From Candidatus Bilophila faecipullorum (lineage in GTDB: Bacteria; Desulfobacterota; Desulfovibrionia; Desulfovibrionales; Desulfovibrionaceae), in the NCBI GenBank assembly GCA_944326695.1, contig CALVEZ010000026.1, positions 1 through 50,281 of the forward strand: a DNA stretch of 50,281 nucleotides, read 5' to 3'. The first letter of the stretch is position 1. The number at the start of each line of letters is the position of its first letter. The notes under the pieces are model-generated. The model saw only the letters and a program-made list of their open reading frames with translations. It made no database searches and had not been told where the DNA came from. Shown one piece after another: positions 38,447 to 47,290 of this stretch. Made by a program: the position numbers and the translations under genes.

Positions 38447-39882
38447 TGGCCGCGAACTTCCTGCATGGCGTCGAGACCGTCGAGGTCAAGAAAGGCGGCG
38501 TGCCCATCAACGTGGTGAAATCGGCGGTCGTCGGGCTTGTCGGCATTGCGCCGACGGGTCCGGTCAACACGCCGACGCTTATCCTTTCCGCCGACGATGC
38601 CGCCGCCTTCGGCCCGGCCCTCGACGGCTTCACCATCCCGCAGGCCCTCGACGCCATTTATGACCACGGCTACGGCACGGTCATCGTGATCAACGTGCTT
38701 GACCCCTCGATGCATTGCGAATCAGCCGCCGACGAAACGCTTGTCTTTACGGCGGTCAACGGCAAGGCGACGCTGGCGCATCCCGCAATCTCCGGGCTCA
38801 TTCTCAAGGATTCCGAAGCCGTCACCACCTATATCGAAGGCGAAGACTACACCGTCACGCCGTCCACCGGCGTCGTGACGCGCCTTTCCTCGGGAAGCAT
38901 CCCGGCCGGGGCCGCCGTCATGGCGACGTATACCTATGCCGATCCCGCCAAGGTGACGGCTGGAGACGTCATCGGGGCCATCGACGAAAACGGCGACCGC
39001 ACCGGTTTCGCCGCCCTCGAAGCGTGCTATCAGCTTTTCGGCTTCGAGCCGAAGATTTTAATCGCCCCCGGATTCTGCACGCAGAAAAGCGTAGCGACGG
39101 ACATGGTGGCCAGAGGCGAAAAGCTGAAGGCGATGGCGCTCATCGACGCACCTATCGGTACGACCTTTCAGGAGGCGATCGCGGGACGCGGGCCACTCGG
39201 CGCGATCAACTTCGCCTTTGCGAGTCAGTACGCCGCACTCTGTTATCCGCACGTCAGGGTCTACAGCGCGGACAAGGACGCGGACGTACTCGAACCGCTT
39301 TCCCAACGCCTCGCGGGGGTCATGTGCAAGACGGACAACGACGAGGGCTATTGGAAAAGCCCGTCGAACGAGGCGATCCAAGGCATTACGGGCGCGGAGC
39401 TGGCGCTTACCGCAAAGATCGACGATCCGCAGAGTCAGGTCAATCTCCTGAATGAACAGGGAATCGTCACCGTCTTCAACAGCTACGGCTCCGGTTTCAA
39501 AATCTGGGGGAACCGCACCTCGGCCTATCCGTCCGAAACGGGCATGGAGACCTTCATCTGCGTCCGGCGCACCAAGGACATCATCGACGAATCGATCCGC
39601 TATTCGTCCGCGCAATTCATCGACCGCCCGATCTCGAAGCCTCTGATCGACGCTATCCTCGAAAGCGTCAACGGATTCTTCAGGAAGCTCATCGGCGACG
39701 GCGCGTTGCTCGGCGGGACCGCATGGTTCGATACGGGCCGCAACCCCGAGACCGAGTTGAAAAAGGGACATCTTCTCGTTTCCTACAAGGTGACGCCTCC
39801 CCCGCCACTGGAGCGCCTCACCTATGAAACGGAAATCACCGGCGAATATCTCGTCACGCTCGGCGGCGGCAGCTCCGAATAA
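38446..39882 (+). CDS. contractile tail sheath protein
   Basis: 478 residues, starting by TAATG overlap. P2 FI-type sheath pattern: FLHGVETVEVKKGGVPINVVKSAVVGLVGIAPTGP at the start, a variable middle domain, and the conserved C-terminal GSGFKIWGNRTSAYP...TFICVRRTKDIIDESIRYSSAQFIDRPISKPLIDAILESVNGFFRKLIGDGALLGG. Establishes a myovirus (contractile) morphology. Confidence 0.95.
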   Translation: MAANFLHGVETVEVKKGGVPINVVKSAVVGLVGIAPTGPVNTPTLILSADDAAAFGPALDGFTIPQALDAIYDHGYGTVIVINVLDPSMHCESAADETLVFTAVNGKATLAHPAISGLILKDSEAVTTYIEGEDYTVTPSTGVVTRLSSGSIPAGAAVMATYTYADPAKVTAGDVIGAIDENGDRTGFAALEACYQLFGFEPKILIAPGFCTQKSVATDMVARGEKLKAMALIDAPIGTTFQEAIAGRGPLGAINFAFASQYAALCYPHVRVYSADKDADVLEPLSQRLAGVMCKTDNDEGYWKSPSNEAIQGITGAELALTAKIDDPQSQVNLLNEQGIVTVFNSYGSGFKIWGNRTSAYPSETGMETFICVRRTKDIIDESIRYSSAQFIDRPISKPLIDAILESVNGFFRKLIGDGALLGGTAWFDTGRNPETELKKGHLLVSYKVTPPPPLERLTYETEITGEYLVTLGGGSSE

Positions 39883-39896
39883 AAAGGGACAATCCA

Positions 39897-40421
39897 ATGG
39901 CAACGAAAATATCCGTCAACAATGTGGTGAACGCCGCGATCTATCTGAACGGCAACAGCTTCCTCGGCCGGGCCGAGGAAGTGAAGCTCCCGGAGATCAC
40001 GGCGATCATGAAGGAGCACAAGGCGCTCGGCATGGTCGGCAAGTTCGAGCTTCCCGCCGGCTTCGACAAGATGGAGGGCGAGATCAAATGGAACTCGTTC
40101 TATGAGGACGCCATGCGCGTGCAGGGCGACATCTTCACATACCATTCCATCCAGTGCCGCTCCAACGTCGAAACGTACAGCTCGCCGGGGCGTTTCCGGC
40201 AGGTGCCGCTCGTCACCTTCCTGACCATCCAGTTCAAGGGGTCGCCCCTGGGCGAGTTCAAGCAGCACGAGGGCGTCGGGCTGACCGCGAAATTCTCCTG
40301 CACCTACATCAAGCAGGTGCTCGCCGGGCAGGAAAAGCTCGAACTCGACGTGCTCGCCAACATCTACAAGGTGGACGGCGTTGACCTGCTTGCCGACTAC
40401 CGCGCCAACATCGGGAGCTAA
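39897..40421 (+). CDS. tail tube protein (P2 FII-like)
   Basis: 174 residues. VNNVVNAAIYLNGNSFLGRAEEVKLPEITAIMKEHKALGMVGKFELPAGFDKMEGEIKWNSF and later RQVPLVTFLTIQFKGSPLGEFKQHEGVGLTAKFSCTYIKQVLAGQEKLELDVLANIYKVDGVDLLADYR match the P2 major tail tube family. Forms the inner tube within the sheath. Confidence 0.94.
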   Translation: MATKISVNNVVNAAIYLNGNSFLGRAEEVKLPEITAIMKEHKALGMVGKFELPAGFDKMEGEIKWNSFYEDAMRVQGDIFTYHSIQCRSNVETYSSPGRFRQVPLVTFLTIQFKGSPLGEFKQHEGVGLTAKFSCTYIKQVLAGQEKLELDVLANIYKVDGVDLLADYRANIGS

Positions 40422-40466
40422 CTCCTCTTCCCCGAACTTCTAACCCTCTATTTTAAGGATAGAACC

Positions 40467-40772
40467 ATGCCCCAGACTAAAGAAATCAAGTCCGGCATCC
40501 CGCAGGACGACAACGTGTTTACGCTCTCCGCCCCCTACACCACGCCCGCCGGGGAAGAACTCAAGGAAGTCCGCCCGAAAACCCGTTTCACCGTGCGCGA
40601 CATGCGCGAGGTCAACCGCCTGACCGACAGGCCCGAGGACTACGAAATCGCCGGGGTAGCGATCATGTGCGGGCTTCCCGTTGAAGACCTGCTCGACATG
40701 GACGCGAGGGATTACATGCCCTTGCGGGATCGATTTTTCGACCTTGTCGGTGCCCCGAAAGTGGTTTCGTAA
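40467..40772 (+). CDS. tail assembly chaperone (gpE-type, upstream frame)
   Basis: 101 residues; PAGEELKEVRPKTRFTVRDMREVNRLTDRPEDYEIAGVAIMCGLPVEDLLDMDARDYMPLRDRFFDLV is the pattern of the Mu/P2 tail assembly chaperone family. Such proteins coat the tape measure during tail building and usually occur as a short form and a frameshifted long form. A T5 run at 40734-40738 (codons TTT TTC) lies close to the end of the frame and could allow the shift into the following frame. Confidence 0.85.
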   Translation: MPQTKEIKSGIPQDDNVFTLSAPYTTPAGEELKEVRPKTRFTVRDMREVNRLTDRPEDYEIAGVAIMCGLPVEDLLDMDARDYMPLRDRFFDLVGAPKVVS

Positions 40773-40905
40773 CGGCAACGCCATGCTCGCCCGCTGGTGG
40801 CGCTGGTCGCCCCGCGACATGGACGAGCTGACGATGGATGAATGGATCGAAGCGGTGGAAGATGCCGCCGCACAGATAGAAGCGCACAACAAGGCGTTGG
40901 AATAA
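40738..40905 (+). CDS. tail assembly chaperone extension (frameshift product or separate gene)
   Basis: Open frame 55 codons long in frame +1 (equal to -2) relative to the upstream chaperone gene, ending exactly where the tape measure starts (TAATG). Product ...MLARWWRWSPRDMDELTMDEWIEAVEDAAAQIEAHNKALE. A -2 or +1 slip at the T5 run (40734-40738) would give a 146-residue fusion; alternatively ATG 40783 starts a 40-residue protein, but it has no good ribosome site. Long-tailed phages nearly always make this extension by frameshifting, and Mu has been described as -2. Confidence 0.65.
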   Translation, partial: STLSVPRKWFRNGNAMLARWWRWSPRDMDELTMDEWIEAVEDAAAQIEAHNKALE

Positions 40906-43900
40906 TGGCCCGCGAACTCTCCCTTGCCGTCCGCATCAGCGGACAACTTGCCGCCTCTTTCCGGGGTGCCGTGTCCGCCGCGAAAAGCGGGCTCTCCGGG
41001 CTTGGCCGCTCGGGACGGGCGCAGGCGGCGGGCGTAGCCGCAGCCTCTCGCGCCGGGCGTGCGGCCTGCCTGATGACGGGAGAAGCCGCGCGTTCGGCTC
41101 ACCTCTCCATCATGGGCTGCTCCCAGCTCGCCCTCCCGGCGGCAACGGCTGCCGCCGGGAGGGCGGGGGCGGCGGGCCGGGCGGCTTTTCAAGGCATTTC
41201 CGCCGGGGCCGCCGGAGCGGAAAGCGCCGTCGGGCGTCTTTCCGAGTATACCGGCACGCTCCCCGGCGTTACGGCGCGCGTGGGCAACGCCTACAAGGCC
41301 AGCCTCTCTGCTTCGGAAAACGTCCTGAAGGGGCTTTCATCCGGAACAGAGCTGCTCACCCGTAAACAGAAGGCGCTCCATGACTACCTGAAGCGGACGG
41401 ATTTGAACGCGGCCGCCCGGACCCGCGCCGAAAACGCCATGCGCGCCATCGGGCGTCAGCAAGTCGCCCTGAAACGCAATGAGGAGGCGCTGAACCGGAC
41501 CGTGGAACGCGGCACGGCGCTCGCCGAAAAGCGTGGCCGCGTGTATGCGGATATGGCGAAACTCTCCATGCAAGGGGCCGCGCTGATCGCCCCGGCGGGC
41601 ATGGCCGTCAATGCCGCCGCAAAGAAACAGGACACGATCCGCGATATTGCGATCACCGGCGATATGAGTACGGACGACGAGGCCAAGCTCTCGCTGGCCG
41701 TGCGCAACATCGCCAAGGAGTCGAATCAGCTCCAGACGGACGTTCTGCAAGGGATGCAGGTATTGACGGCGGGCGGCGTCCAGAGCCGCACCGAGCTCGA
41801 AGGGTACGGCGCGGAGCTGGCGCGCGTCGCCACGGCCAGCCGCGCCAGTATGGACGATCTGGGGGCAACAACGCTCGCGCTGCGCGACAACCTCGGCATA
41901 ACCAAAGACCAGATCAGGGATTCCTTCAATATCTTGGCGACGGGCGGCAAGGAGGGGCTTGTCGAACTGAAGGATATGGCCAAGTTCCTGCCTCAGATGG
42001 CTCCGACCTTTGCCAGCATGGGCATCACCGGTAATAAGGCTGTGGCCGAAATCGCCTCGGCATTGCAGATAGCGCGCAAGGGTGCGGGAACGAACGACGA
42101 AGCCGCGACAAATATGCGCAACTACCTGCAAAAGATTTTCTCTCCGGATACGGTCAAGAATTTCTCGGATGCGGGCATTGATCTCAAGGCGTCCCTCAAG
42201 AGGATGCAAAAGGACGGCGTCGGGGCCTTTGAAGGCTCCATGATGCTCGTCATGCAATATCTGCAGGACAAGTCTCCGAAAGCCGCCTCGGAATTCAAGA
42301 AAGCGATGGCCATAGAAGACGCGGCCAAACGCGAGCAGGCGGTCCAGCGGATTACGGAAGCCTACGCCTTGTCCGACATCTTCCGTGACATGCAGGCGTT
42401 GAACTTCATCCGCCCCATGATGATGCAGATGGACGAATACAAGGCCATCCGAGACAAGGCGCTGGCTTCGGCCAAAGACGACGTCATCGGGCAAGACTTC
42501 GACAAGCGCATGGCTTCACCGGTCGAAAAGGCCAAGCGGATGCGGGTTGAGCTTGAAGCGGCGACCGAGTCGCTCGGCAACGCGCTCCTTCCTTCCGTTT
42601 TGGCCGTCGGCGATTCCCTGCTCCCGCTCATGCGGCGGGGGGCCGCGTGGATCGAACAAAATCAGGAAACCGTCGTCACCATAGCCAAGGTCGCGGCAGG
42701 ATTCCTCGGCTTCAAGGCGGGACTGCTCGCGCTGCGCCTCGGCTTTTCGCTGTTCCTTTCCCCGGCTACGTCCGTCATCACCAAGCTCGTTCTCTTCCGT
42801 TCGCTCACCGGCGCGGGGCTCAGCCCCGTGCGCGCGCTGTTTCAGGTGTTCGGCATGGCTCCGAAAACGGCGGCGTTGTTGGCGGGCGGGCTCGGCAAGG
42901 CCGGGAACGCCATAAAATGGCTGGGGCAAGGCGTCCTCACGCTCGGCAAATGGCTCGGCGGCGCACTTGTCCGGGGCCTTGCGCTCGCCGGAAAGGCCGT
43001 GTTCGCTCTCGGACGGGCGCTGCTTCTGAATCCTGTGGGGCTGCTCATCACCGGCCTCGCACTGGCCGCCTTCCTCGTCTACAAAAACTGGGACAGGATC
43101 AAGGGCTGGTTCGCCTCCGGGTGGACGTGGCTGAAAAATCTTGGCCCGCGCCTTCGCACGTGGGGGCGCGAGGTTATGGCCTCCCTTTTCCCGGACGGCG
43201 TCGGGGCAGCCATCGCCGCCGGATGGAACAAGGTCAAAGGCTGGTTTTCCGCCGGCCTTAATTGGCTGAGAAGTCTGGGGCCGCGCATTCTCGAATGGGG
43301 CAAGGCTCTCGGTACGAGACTCTTCCCCGCCGGGCTGGCCATCAAGTACGTGGCGGAAAACTGGGACGGCATCAAGGCGAAATTCGGGGCCGGACTCGAC
43401 TGGCTGCGGGGACTTGGCCCGCGCCTACTCCAACAGGGCAAGGAACTTATCGCCTCCATCTTCCCGGAAGGCGGCATCGGCCCGGCGCTCGAAGCGGGCT
43501 GGACCACGGTCAGGGCCAAGTTTCAGGGCGGTATGCAATGGATAAAGGGGCTCCCGGGCGACTTCCTGCAAATGGGCAAGAATGTGGCGCTGGGCCTCGT
43601 CGACGGCATTCAAGACGGTATCGGCGCGGCGGCAGACGCCATCTCGGGCATGGCCGACACGGTCAAGAACAAGTTCAAGGGCTGGCTCGGCATTTCCAGC
43701 CCTTCCCGCGTGTTCGCGGGCTATGGCATGAACGTGGCTGAGGGCGCGGCAGTCGGCATCCGCAACGGGCGGGAACGGGCGCGCGCCGCCTCCGCCTCCC
43801 TTGCCGCGTCGACAAAGGCGGGCTGGACGCCGCCCACGCTCGCCCCCGTGAAAACCCCGTCCCTGCGCCGCCCGGAAACCGCAGCGGCTCCAGCCCCCCT

Positions 43901-44336
43901 TTTCCCGGCCCGGCGGCCAGAGGCCGCTCTGACGCCCTCCACGCTTTCCCCGGTCACGCTTCCCCTGCGCCTCGACATGGCCGCGGTGCGCAACGGCCTT
44001 GCACGGCTTGCGGCGTGGGGCAAGTCCCTGTTTACGGTTCCTGCCGGGCTTCCCGCGATGCCCCGCAACGACAGCCCGAACGGGAAAGGAGCGCAGGCCC
44101 GCACGCCGGATCGCTGGACGCCGCCGCCCCTTCTGACGGCTCCGGATTCCGAAGCCCGCATCGCCCGGGCGCAACGGGCCGCCTCTTCCGTCACGATCAC
44201 CTTTTCCCCGGCCGTGACCATTCAGGGCAACGCCGACGCGAAGGCCGTCCACGAGGGGCTGAACCTCACGCTGGCGGACTTGAAACGTTTGCTCGCCCGT
44301 CTTGAACACGACAGGGACAGGAGAGCCTATGTTTAG
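40905..44336 (+). CDS. tail tape measure protein
   Basis: 1143 residues from ATG 40905 (TAATG overlap), consistent with a tail of roughly 170 nm if the usual length rule holds. The N-terminal region is Ala/Gly/Ser-rich and helical. Then comes the TP901-type core (VNAAAKKQDTIRDIAITGDMSTDDEAKLSLAVRNIAKESNQLQTDVLQGMQVL...ASMDDLGATTLALRDNLGITKDQI). Hydrophobic segments are near 590-620 and 700-720 (LLLNPVGLLITGLALAAFLVYKNW). After that are four repeats with Trp and GPR motifs, and a Pro-rich tail after the conserved FKGWLGISSPSRVFAGYG. It fixes tail length and helps DNA entry. Confidence 0.95.
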   Translation: MARELSLAVRISGQLAASFRGAVSAAKSGLSGLGRSGRAQAAGVAAASRAGRAACLMTGEAARSAHLSIMGCSQLALPAATAAAGRAGAAGRAAFQGISAGAAGAESAVGRLSEYTGTLPGVTARVGNAYKASLSASENVLKGLSSGTELLTRKQKALHDYLKRTDLNAAARTRAENAMRAIGRQQVALKRNEEALNRTVERGTALAEKRGRVYADMAKLSMQGAALIAPAGMAVNAAAKKQDTIRDIAITGDMSTDDEAKLSLAVRNIAKESNQLQTDVLQGMQVLTAGGVQSRTELEGYGAELARVATASRASMDDLGATTLALRDNLGITKDQIRDSFNILATGGKEGLVELKDMAKFLPQMAPTFASMGITGNKAVAEIASALQIARKGAGTNDEAATNMRNYLQKIFSPDTVKNFSDAGIDLKASLKRMQKDGVGAFEGSMMLVMQYLQDKSPKAASEFKKAMAIEDAAKREQAVQRITEAYALSDIFRDMQALNFIRPMMMQMDEYKAIRDKALASAKDDVIGQDFDKRMASPVEKAKRMRVELEAATESLGNALLPSVLAVGDSLLPLMRRGAAWIEQNQETVVTIAKVAAGFLGFKAGLLALRLGFSLFLSPATSVITKLVLFRSLTGAGLSPVRALFQVFGMAPKTAALLAGGLGKAGNAIKWLGQGVLTLGKWLGGALVRGLALAGKAVFALGRALLLNPVGLLITGLALAAFLVYKNWDRIKGWFASGWTWLKNLGPRLRTWGREVMASLFPDGVGAAIAAGWNKVKGWFSAGLNWLRSLGPRILEWGKALGTRLFPAGLAIKYVAENWDGIKAKFGAGLDWLRGLGPRLLQQGKELIASIFPEGGIGPALEAGWTTVRAKFQGGMQWIKGLPGDFLQMGKNVALGLVDGIQDGIGAAADAISGMADTVKNKFKGWLGISSPSRVFAGYGMNVAEGAAVGIRNGRERARAASASLAASTKAGWTPPTLAPVKTPSLRRPETAAAPAPLFPARRPEAALTPSTLSPVTLPLRLDMAAVRNGLARLAAWGKSLFTVPAGLPAMPRNDSPNGKGAQARTPDRWTPPPLLTAPDSEARIARAQRAASSVTITFSPAVTIQGNADAKAVHEGLNLTLADLKRLLARLEHDRDRRAYV
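43076..43560 (+). repeat. four tandem protein repeats in the tape measure
   Basis: About 40-45-residue units with the plan W-x2-(I/V)-K-x2-F-x2-G-x2-W(L/I)-x-(N/S/G)LGPR-x4-(W/Q)GK...FP-x-G, for example WDRIKGWFASGWTWLKNLGP, WNKVKGWFSAGLNWLRSLGP, WDGIKAKFGAGLDWLRGLGP and a partial WTTVRAKFQGGMQWIKGLPG. Repeat number may vary between relatives and so tune tail length. Confidence 0.8.
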
Positions 44337-45282
44337 CGTTTTCGCCGCGTTCGGCGACGTCACCTTTTCGCCGAAGCTCTCGCCCACATCTTTCGAGATA
44401 CAGCAGGGGGCCGTCTTCGCCGAGCACGCGCTCATCCAGCGCGCGCCGCGCATCCAGTTCACCGGGCGGGAACTTGACGCGATCACGCTGGGCATGGACC
44501 TGCATTTCTCCTTCTGCACGCCGTCCGAAGAGCGCGACAAGCTCGTCAAGCTCATGCGGGCGCACGAAGCCCACCCGCTAACGTTCGGCGACGGGACGTG
44601 GTGGGGATGGTTCGTCATCCAACGCCTGACCACCACGCTTGAACAATGCAGCCCGGCGGGTACCCCGTGGCTCATCTCGCTTCAAGCCGAGCTCAAAGAG
44701 TTTACAGGTGATCCCGCAAAGCCTCTTGAGCGGCCCGCCGTCAACGGCGGCACGCCCGCGCTCGCCGTCTTCCCCGGGCGCGGTTCCCTGCTCTCGTTGG
44801 CCGCGCCCGTCACCGGCGGGGGCGTCTGGGATACCATGCGGCAGGCCGTTTCCTATGCCGGGCAAGCCGTGAGCGTCGCCAGGAAAGCTGTGGGCATCGT
44901 ATCGACGGCCCGCGAAATGTTTACCGGCAACGGCATGGAGATCGCGGGCAAGGTCCTCGGTGGTATCGACGGCCTCGCCGGGCGGGCGACCGGGCTTACG
45001 GGGAATCTCTCGGATTCATTGACGTCCTGCGCGGCGTCTCTCACCGAACCGCTCGACGGTCTCAAGGAAGCCGTGGGTATGGCCAAGGAAGCCCGTGACA
45101 TTTTCAATGAAGGCTGGCAGGCCGCGAGACAGCTCGGCTTCGTCAAGGAAGAGTCCCGTTTCAGCATGACGCTCGGCACGCTCGGAAACAGCCTTGAGGC
45201 CGGACAACGGCTGATTGAGCGTACGTCTCCCGTTCTGCAAACCTTCGCCGCCAAAATCGCCAGCCGCAAGGAGACGACGTGA
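44329..45282 (+). CDS. tail protein U-like (P2 gpU family)
   Basis: 317 residues from ATG 44329 (AGGAG upstream), overlapping the tape measure by 8 bases. The N-terminal part (FSVFAAFGDVTFSPKLSPTSFEIQQGAVFAEHALIQRAPRIQFTGRELDAITLGMDLHFSFC...THPLTFGDG type) is the gpU family, a tail-completion or baseplate-hub-associated protein. The helical C-terminal half is longer than in P2 gpU (159 residues). Confidence 0.85.
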   Translation: MFSVFAAFGDVTFSPKLSPTSFEIQQGAVFAEHALIQRAPRIQFTGRELDAITLGMDLHFSFCTPSEERDKLVKLMRAHEAHPLTFGDGTWWGWFVIQRLTTTLEQCSPAGTPWLISLQAELKEFTGDPAKPLERPAVNGGTPALAVFPGRGSLLSLAAPVTGGGVWDTMRQAVSYAGQAVSVARKAVGIVSTAREMFTGNGMEIAGKVLGGIDGLAGRATGLTGNLSDSLTSCAASLTEPLDGLKEAVGMAKEARDIFNEGWQAARQLGFVKEESRFSMTLGTLGNSLEAGQRLIERTSPVLQTFAAKIASRKETT

Positions 45283-45509
45283 CGACCGACAACATTATCC
45301 ATCTCACGACGGAAGGCGAACGGTGGGACACTATCGCCTGGCGGTACTACGGTTCCGTCAACGAGGCCGGACGGATCATGAAAGCGAATCCCGGCGTCCC
45401 GCTCGTTCCCGTACTTCCCGGAGGCATCCGGCTTTCCATCCCCGTCGTCGACGCCGCGACGATTGACGAAACGGCGGCCCTCCCGCCGTGGTGCGGGGGG
45501 GCGGAATGA
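45279..45509 (+). CDS. tail protein X (P2 gpX-like, LysM-type)
   Basis: 76 residues from GTG 45279 (GTGA overlap). HLTTEGERWDTIAWRYYGSVNEAGRIMKANPGVPLVPVLPGGIRLSIPVV is the gpX/LysM-like fold. Small baseplate hub component. Confidence 0.9.
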   Translation: MTTDNIIHLTTEGERWDTIAWRYYGSVNEAGRIMKANPGVPLVPVLPGGIRLSIPVVDAATIDETAALPPWCGGAE

Positions 45510-46594
45510 GCCAATCCCTCCTTTCCGCACCTGTTCCTTGCCCGCTCGTCAAGCTCACCTATGAACAGAAAGACATTTCCAACGACATCGCGCCGTATCT
45601 GGTCGAATTTTCCTATGTCGATCATCTCTCCGGGGAATCGGACGAGCTGGAAGTGCGCCTCGAAGACGTCGATGGGCGCTGGCGCGGGCCGTGGTATCCC
45701 GGCAAGGGCGACAAGCTGAGGGCCGAGATTGGCTACGCGGGAGAGAAGTTCCTCCCTTGCGGGGAATTTGAGATCGACGAAATCGGCTGGTCGTTCCCTC
45801 CCGACGAAGTAAGCATCCGGGCGCTCGCCACCGGCATCTCCACGCCCTCGCGTACAAGAAAAAGCAAAGGCTACGAGAAGACGACGCTCGCCGCCGTCAT
45901 CCGGGCCGTGGCCAAACGCCTCGGCCTCACCCCGGCGGGAGAAGTGGCCGACATCCCGATTGACCGGGTGACGCAGTATCAGGAAAGCGACCTCGCCTTC
46001 CTGAAACGCCTTGCCAGAGAGTATGGCCACACGTTCAAGGTCTGTGGCAAGAAGCTCATCTTCCAGCACAAAAACGGCGTCCTCGCCGCCGAAAGCGTCA
46101 AGACGCTCGAGGTGACGGACTGCACGGGCGGGAACGGCCGCGACAAGCTGAAGGACATCCCCTCTAAGGTGAAGGTCAAGAAACAGGATGCCGGGAAAAA
46201 GACCCTCAAAGTCTACGGCAAAACTTCGGACGGGAGCCTCGCCGTCGTCGGCACGACGGAGACGGCACAGAAAAAACGCGGGCGCAAGACGAAAAAGACC
46301 AGCTCCGACGAGCTGAAAATCACGGGGCGCGGCAGTCAGGCGCAGCTTGCGGCCAAGGGCGACGCGGCCCTTCAGGACGCGGAGCTTGAGCGGGTACGGG
46401 TATCGCTCACGCTTTACGGCGATCCCGAGCTGACTGCGGGGATCAGCGTGGACCTCGGCGAATCGTTCGGGGCGTTCTCCGGCAAATACCTTATCATGCA
46501 GGCCCGGCACGAGATCAGCCGGGACGCCGGATACCGGACCGAGCTTGATCTCGCCCGGACCGGAAACGCCGAAAAGAAGGAGAAAAAGGCATGA
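45506..46594 (+). CDS. baseplate hub protein (P2 gpD / late control D family)
   Basis: 362 residues from ATG 45506 (ATGA overlap). KLTYEQKDISNDIAPYLVEFSYVDHLSGESDELEVRLEDVDGRWRGPWYPGKGDKLRAEIGY is typical of the family, as are GRGSQAQLAAKGDAALQDAELERVRVSLTLYGDPELTAGISVDL near the C-terminus. It is the tail hub related to T4 gp27. A Lys-rich loop (KKRGRKTKKTSSDE) is notable. Confidence 0.92.
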   Translation: MSQSLLSAPVPCPLVKLTYEQKDISNDIAPYLVEFSYVDHLSGESDELEVRLEDVDGRWRGPWYPGKGDKLRAEIGYAGEKFLPCGEFEIDEIGWSFPPDEVSIRALATGISTPSRTRKSKGYEKTTLAAVIRAVAKRLGLTPAGEVADIPIDRVTQYQESDLAFLKRLAREYGHTFKVCGKKLIFQHKNGVLAAESVKTLEVTDCTGGNGRDKLKDIPSKVKVKKQDAGKKTLKVYGKTSDGSLAVVGTTETAQKKRGRKTKKTSSDELKITGRGSQAQLAAKGDAALQDAELERVRVSLTLYGDPELTAGISVDLGESFGAFSGKYLIMQARHEISRDAGYRTELDLARTGNAEKKEKKA

Positions 46595-47235
46595 ATCGGA
46601 CACTGGAGGAATCAGGGGCGACCTTTGCCGTCGGCATCATCTCCGCCGTCAATGCCGCGACGGGCTGGGCGCGGGTGCGCCTCCCGGCCTACGACAACCT
46701 CGAAACGGCGGAGCTTCCGGTGCTCCAGCGCAGGACGCACAGGGACAAGGCGTTGGACCTTCCCGACGTCGGCGAACAGGTGGCGCTTATTCTTGACCGG
46801 CGCGGGGAGGACGGCGTCGTCCTCGGCGCGATCTGGTCCGAAGCCGATCCCGTGCCGCAGTCTGACGGCCCGGACGTCGACGTCCGGCGCTACGAGGACG
46901 GCACGCTCCTGCGCTATGACCGCAAGGCCCACAAGCTGACCGCCGAGGTCAGGGGAAGCGTGGACATCGTCGCAGACGGCGTCGTCAGGGTCGAATCGAA
47001 AACCCGGCTCGAACTCGCAGCCCCCGAGACTGACATACAGACCAACGCGCTCTCCATGTCCGGCTATTCCGGCGGCAAGACCCGAGCGACGGGCACAACG
47101 CGGGCCACCCTGCGCGGCATGTTTTACGTCGTCGACGGCGACGTCATTGCCGACGGCGTTTCACTGGAGCACCATATCCATAATGGCGTTGAAACCGGCA
47201 GCGGGCAGTCGGGGGAACCCGTGGCTACCGAATAG
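46591..47235 (+). CDS. baseplate spike protein V (P2 gpV / Mu gp45)
   Basis: 214 residues, ATGA-coupled. OB-fold N-terminus (FAVGIISAVNAATGWARVRLPAYDNLETAELPVLQRRTHRDKALDLPDVGEQVALILDRRGEDGVVLGAIW), then a beta-helical shaft and a C-terminal EHHIHNG with the HxH pair that binds iron at the spike tip in this family. It pierces the outer membrane. Its stop lies two bases before the third late promoter box. Confidence 0.93.
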   Translation: MNRTLEESGATFAVGIISAVNAATGWARVRLPAYDNLETAELPVLQRRTHRDKALDLPDVGEQVALILDRRGEDGVVLGAIWSEADPVPQSDGPDVDVRRYEDGTLLRYDRKAHKLTAEVRGSVDIVADGVVRVESKTRLELAAPETDIQTNALSMSGYSGGKTRATGTTRATLRGMFYVVDGDVIADGVSLEHHIHNGVETGSGQSGEPVATE

Positions 47236-47237
47236 TG

Positions 47238-47290
47238 TTTCCTAAAGCCCTTTCAAAGACGCCTGCCGCATCGCCCCGTATAACGGGGGC
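47238..47290 (+). promoter_or_regulatory. late promoter of the baseplate/fibre operon
   Basis: Third copy of the activator box (CCTAAAGCCCTTTCAAAG, 47241-47258), again with 18 bases between GAC and TATAAC (47279-47284). CCCCGT-ATA-ACGGGG (47274-47288) forms a hairpin around the -10 and masks the G-run just before the ATG. The expected start point, about seven bases after the -10, falls on or next to the ATG at 47291, so the message may be leaderless. Confidence 0.7.
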
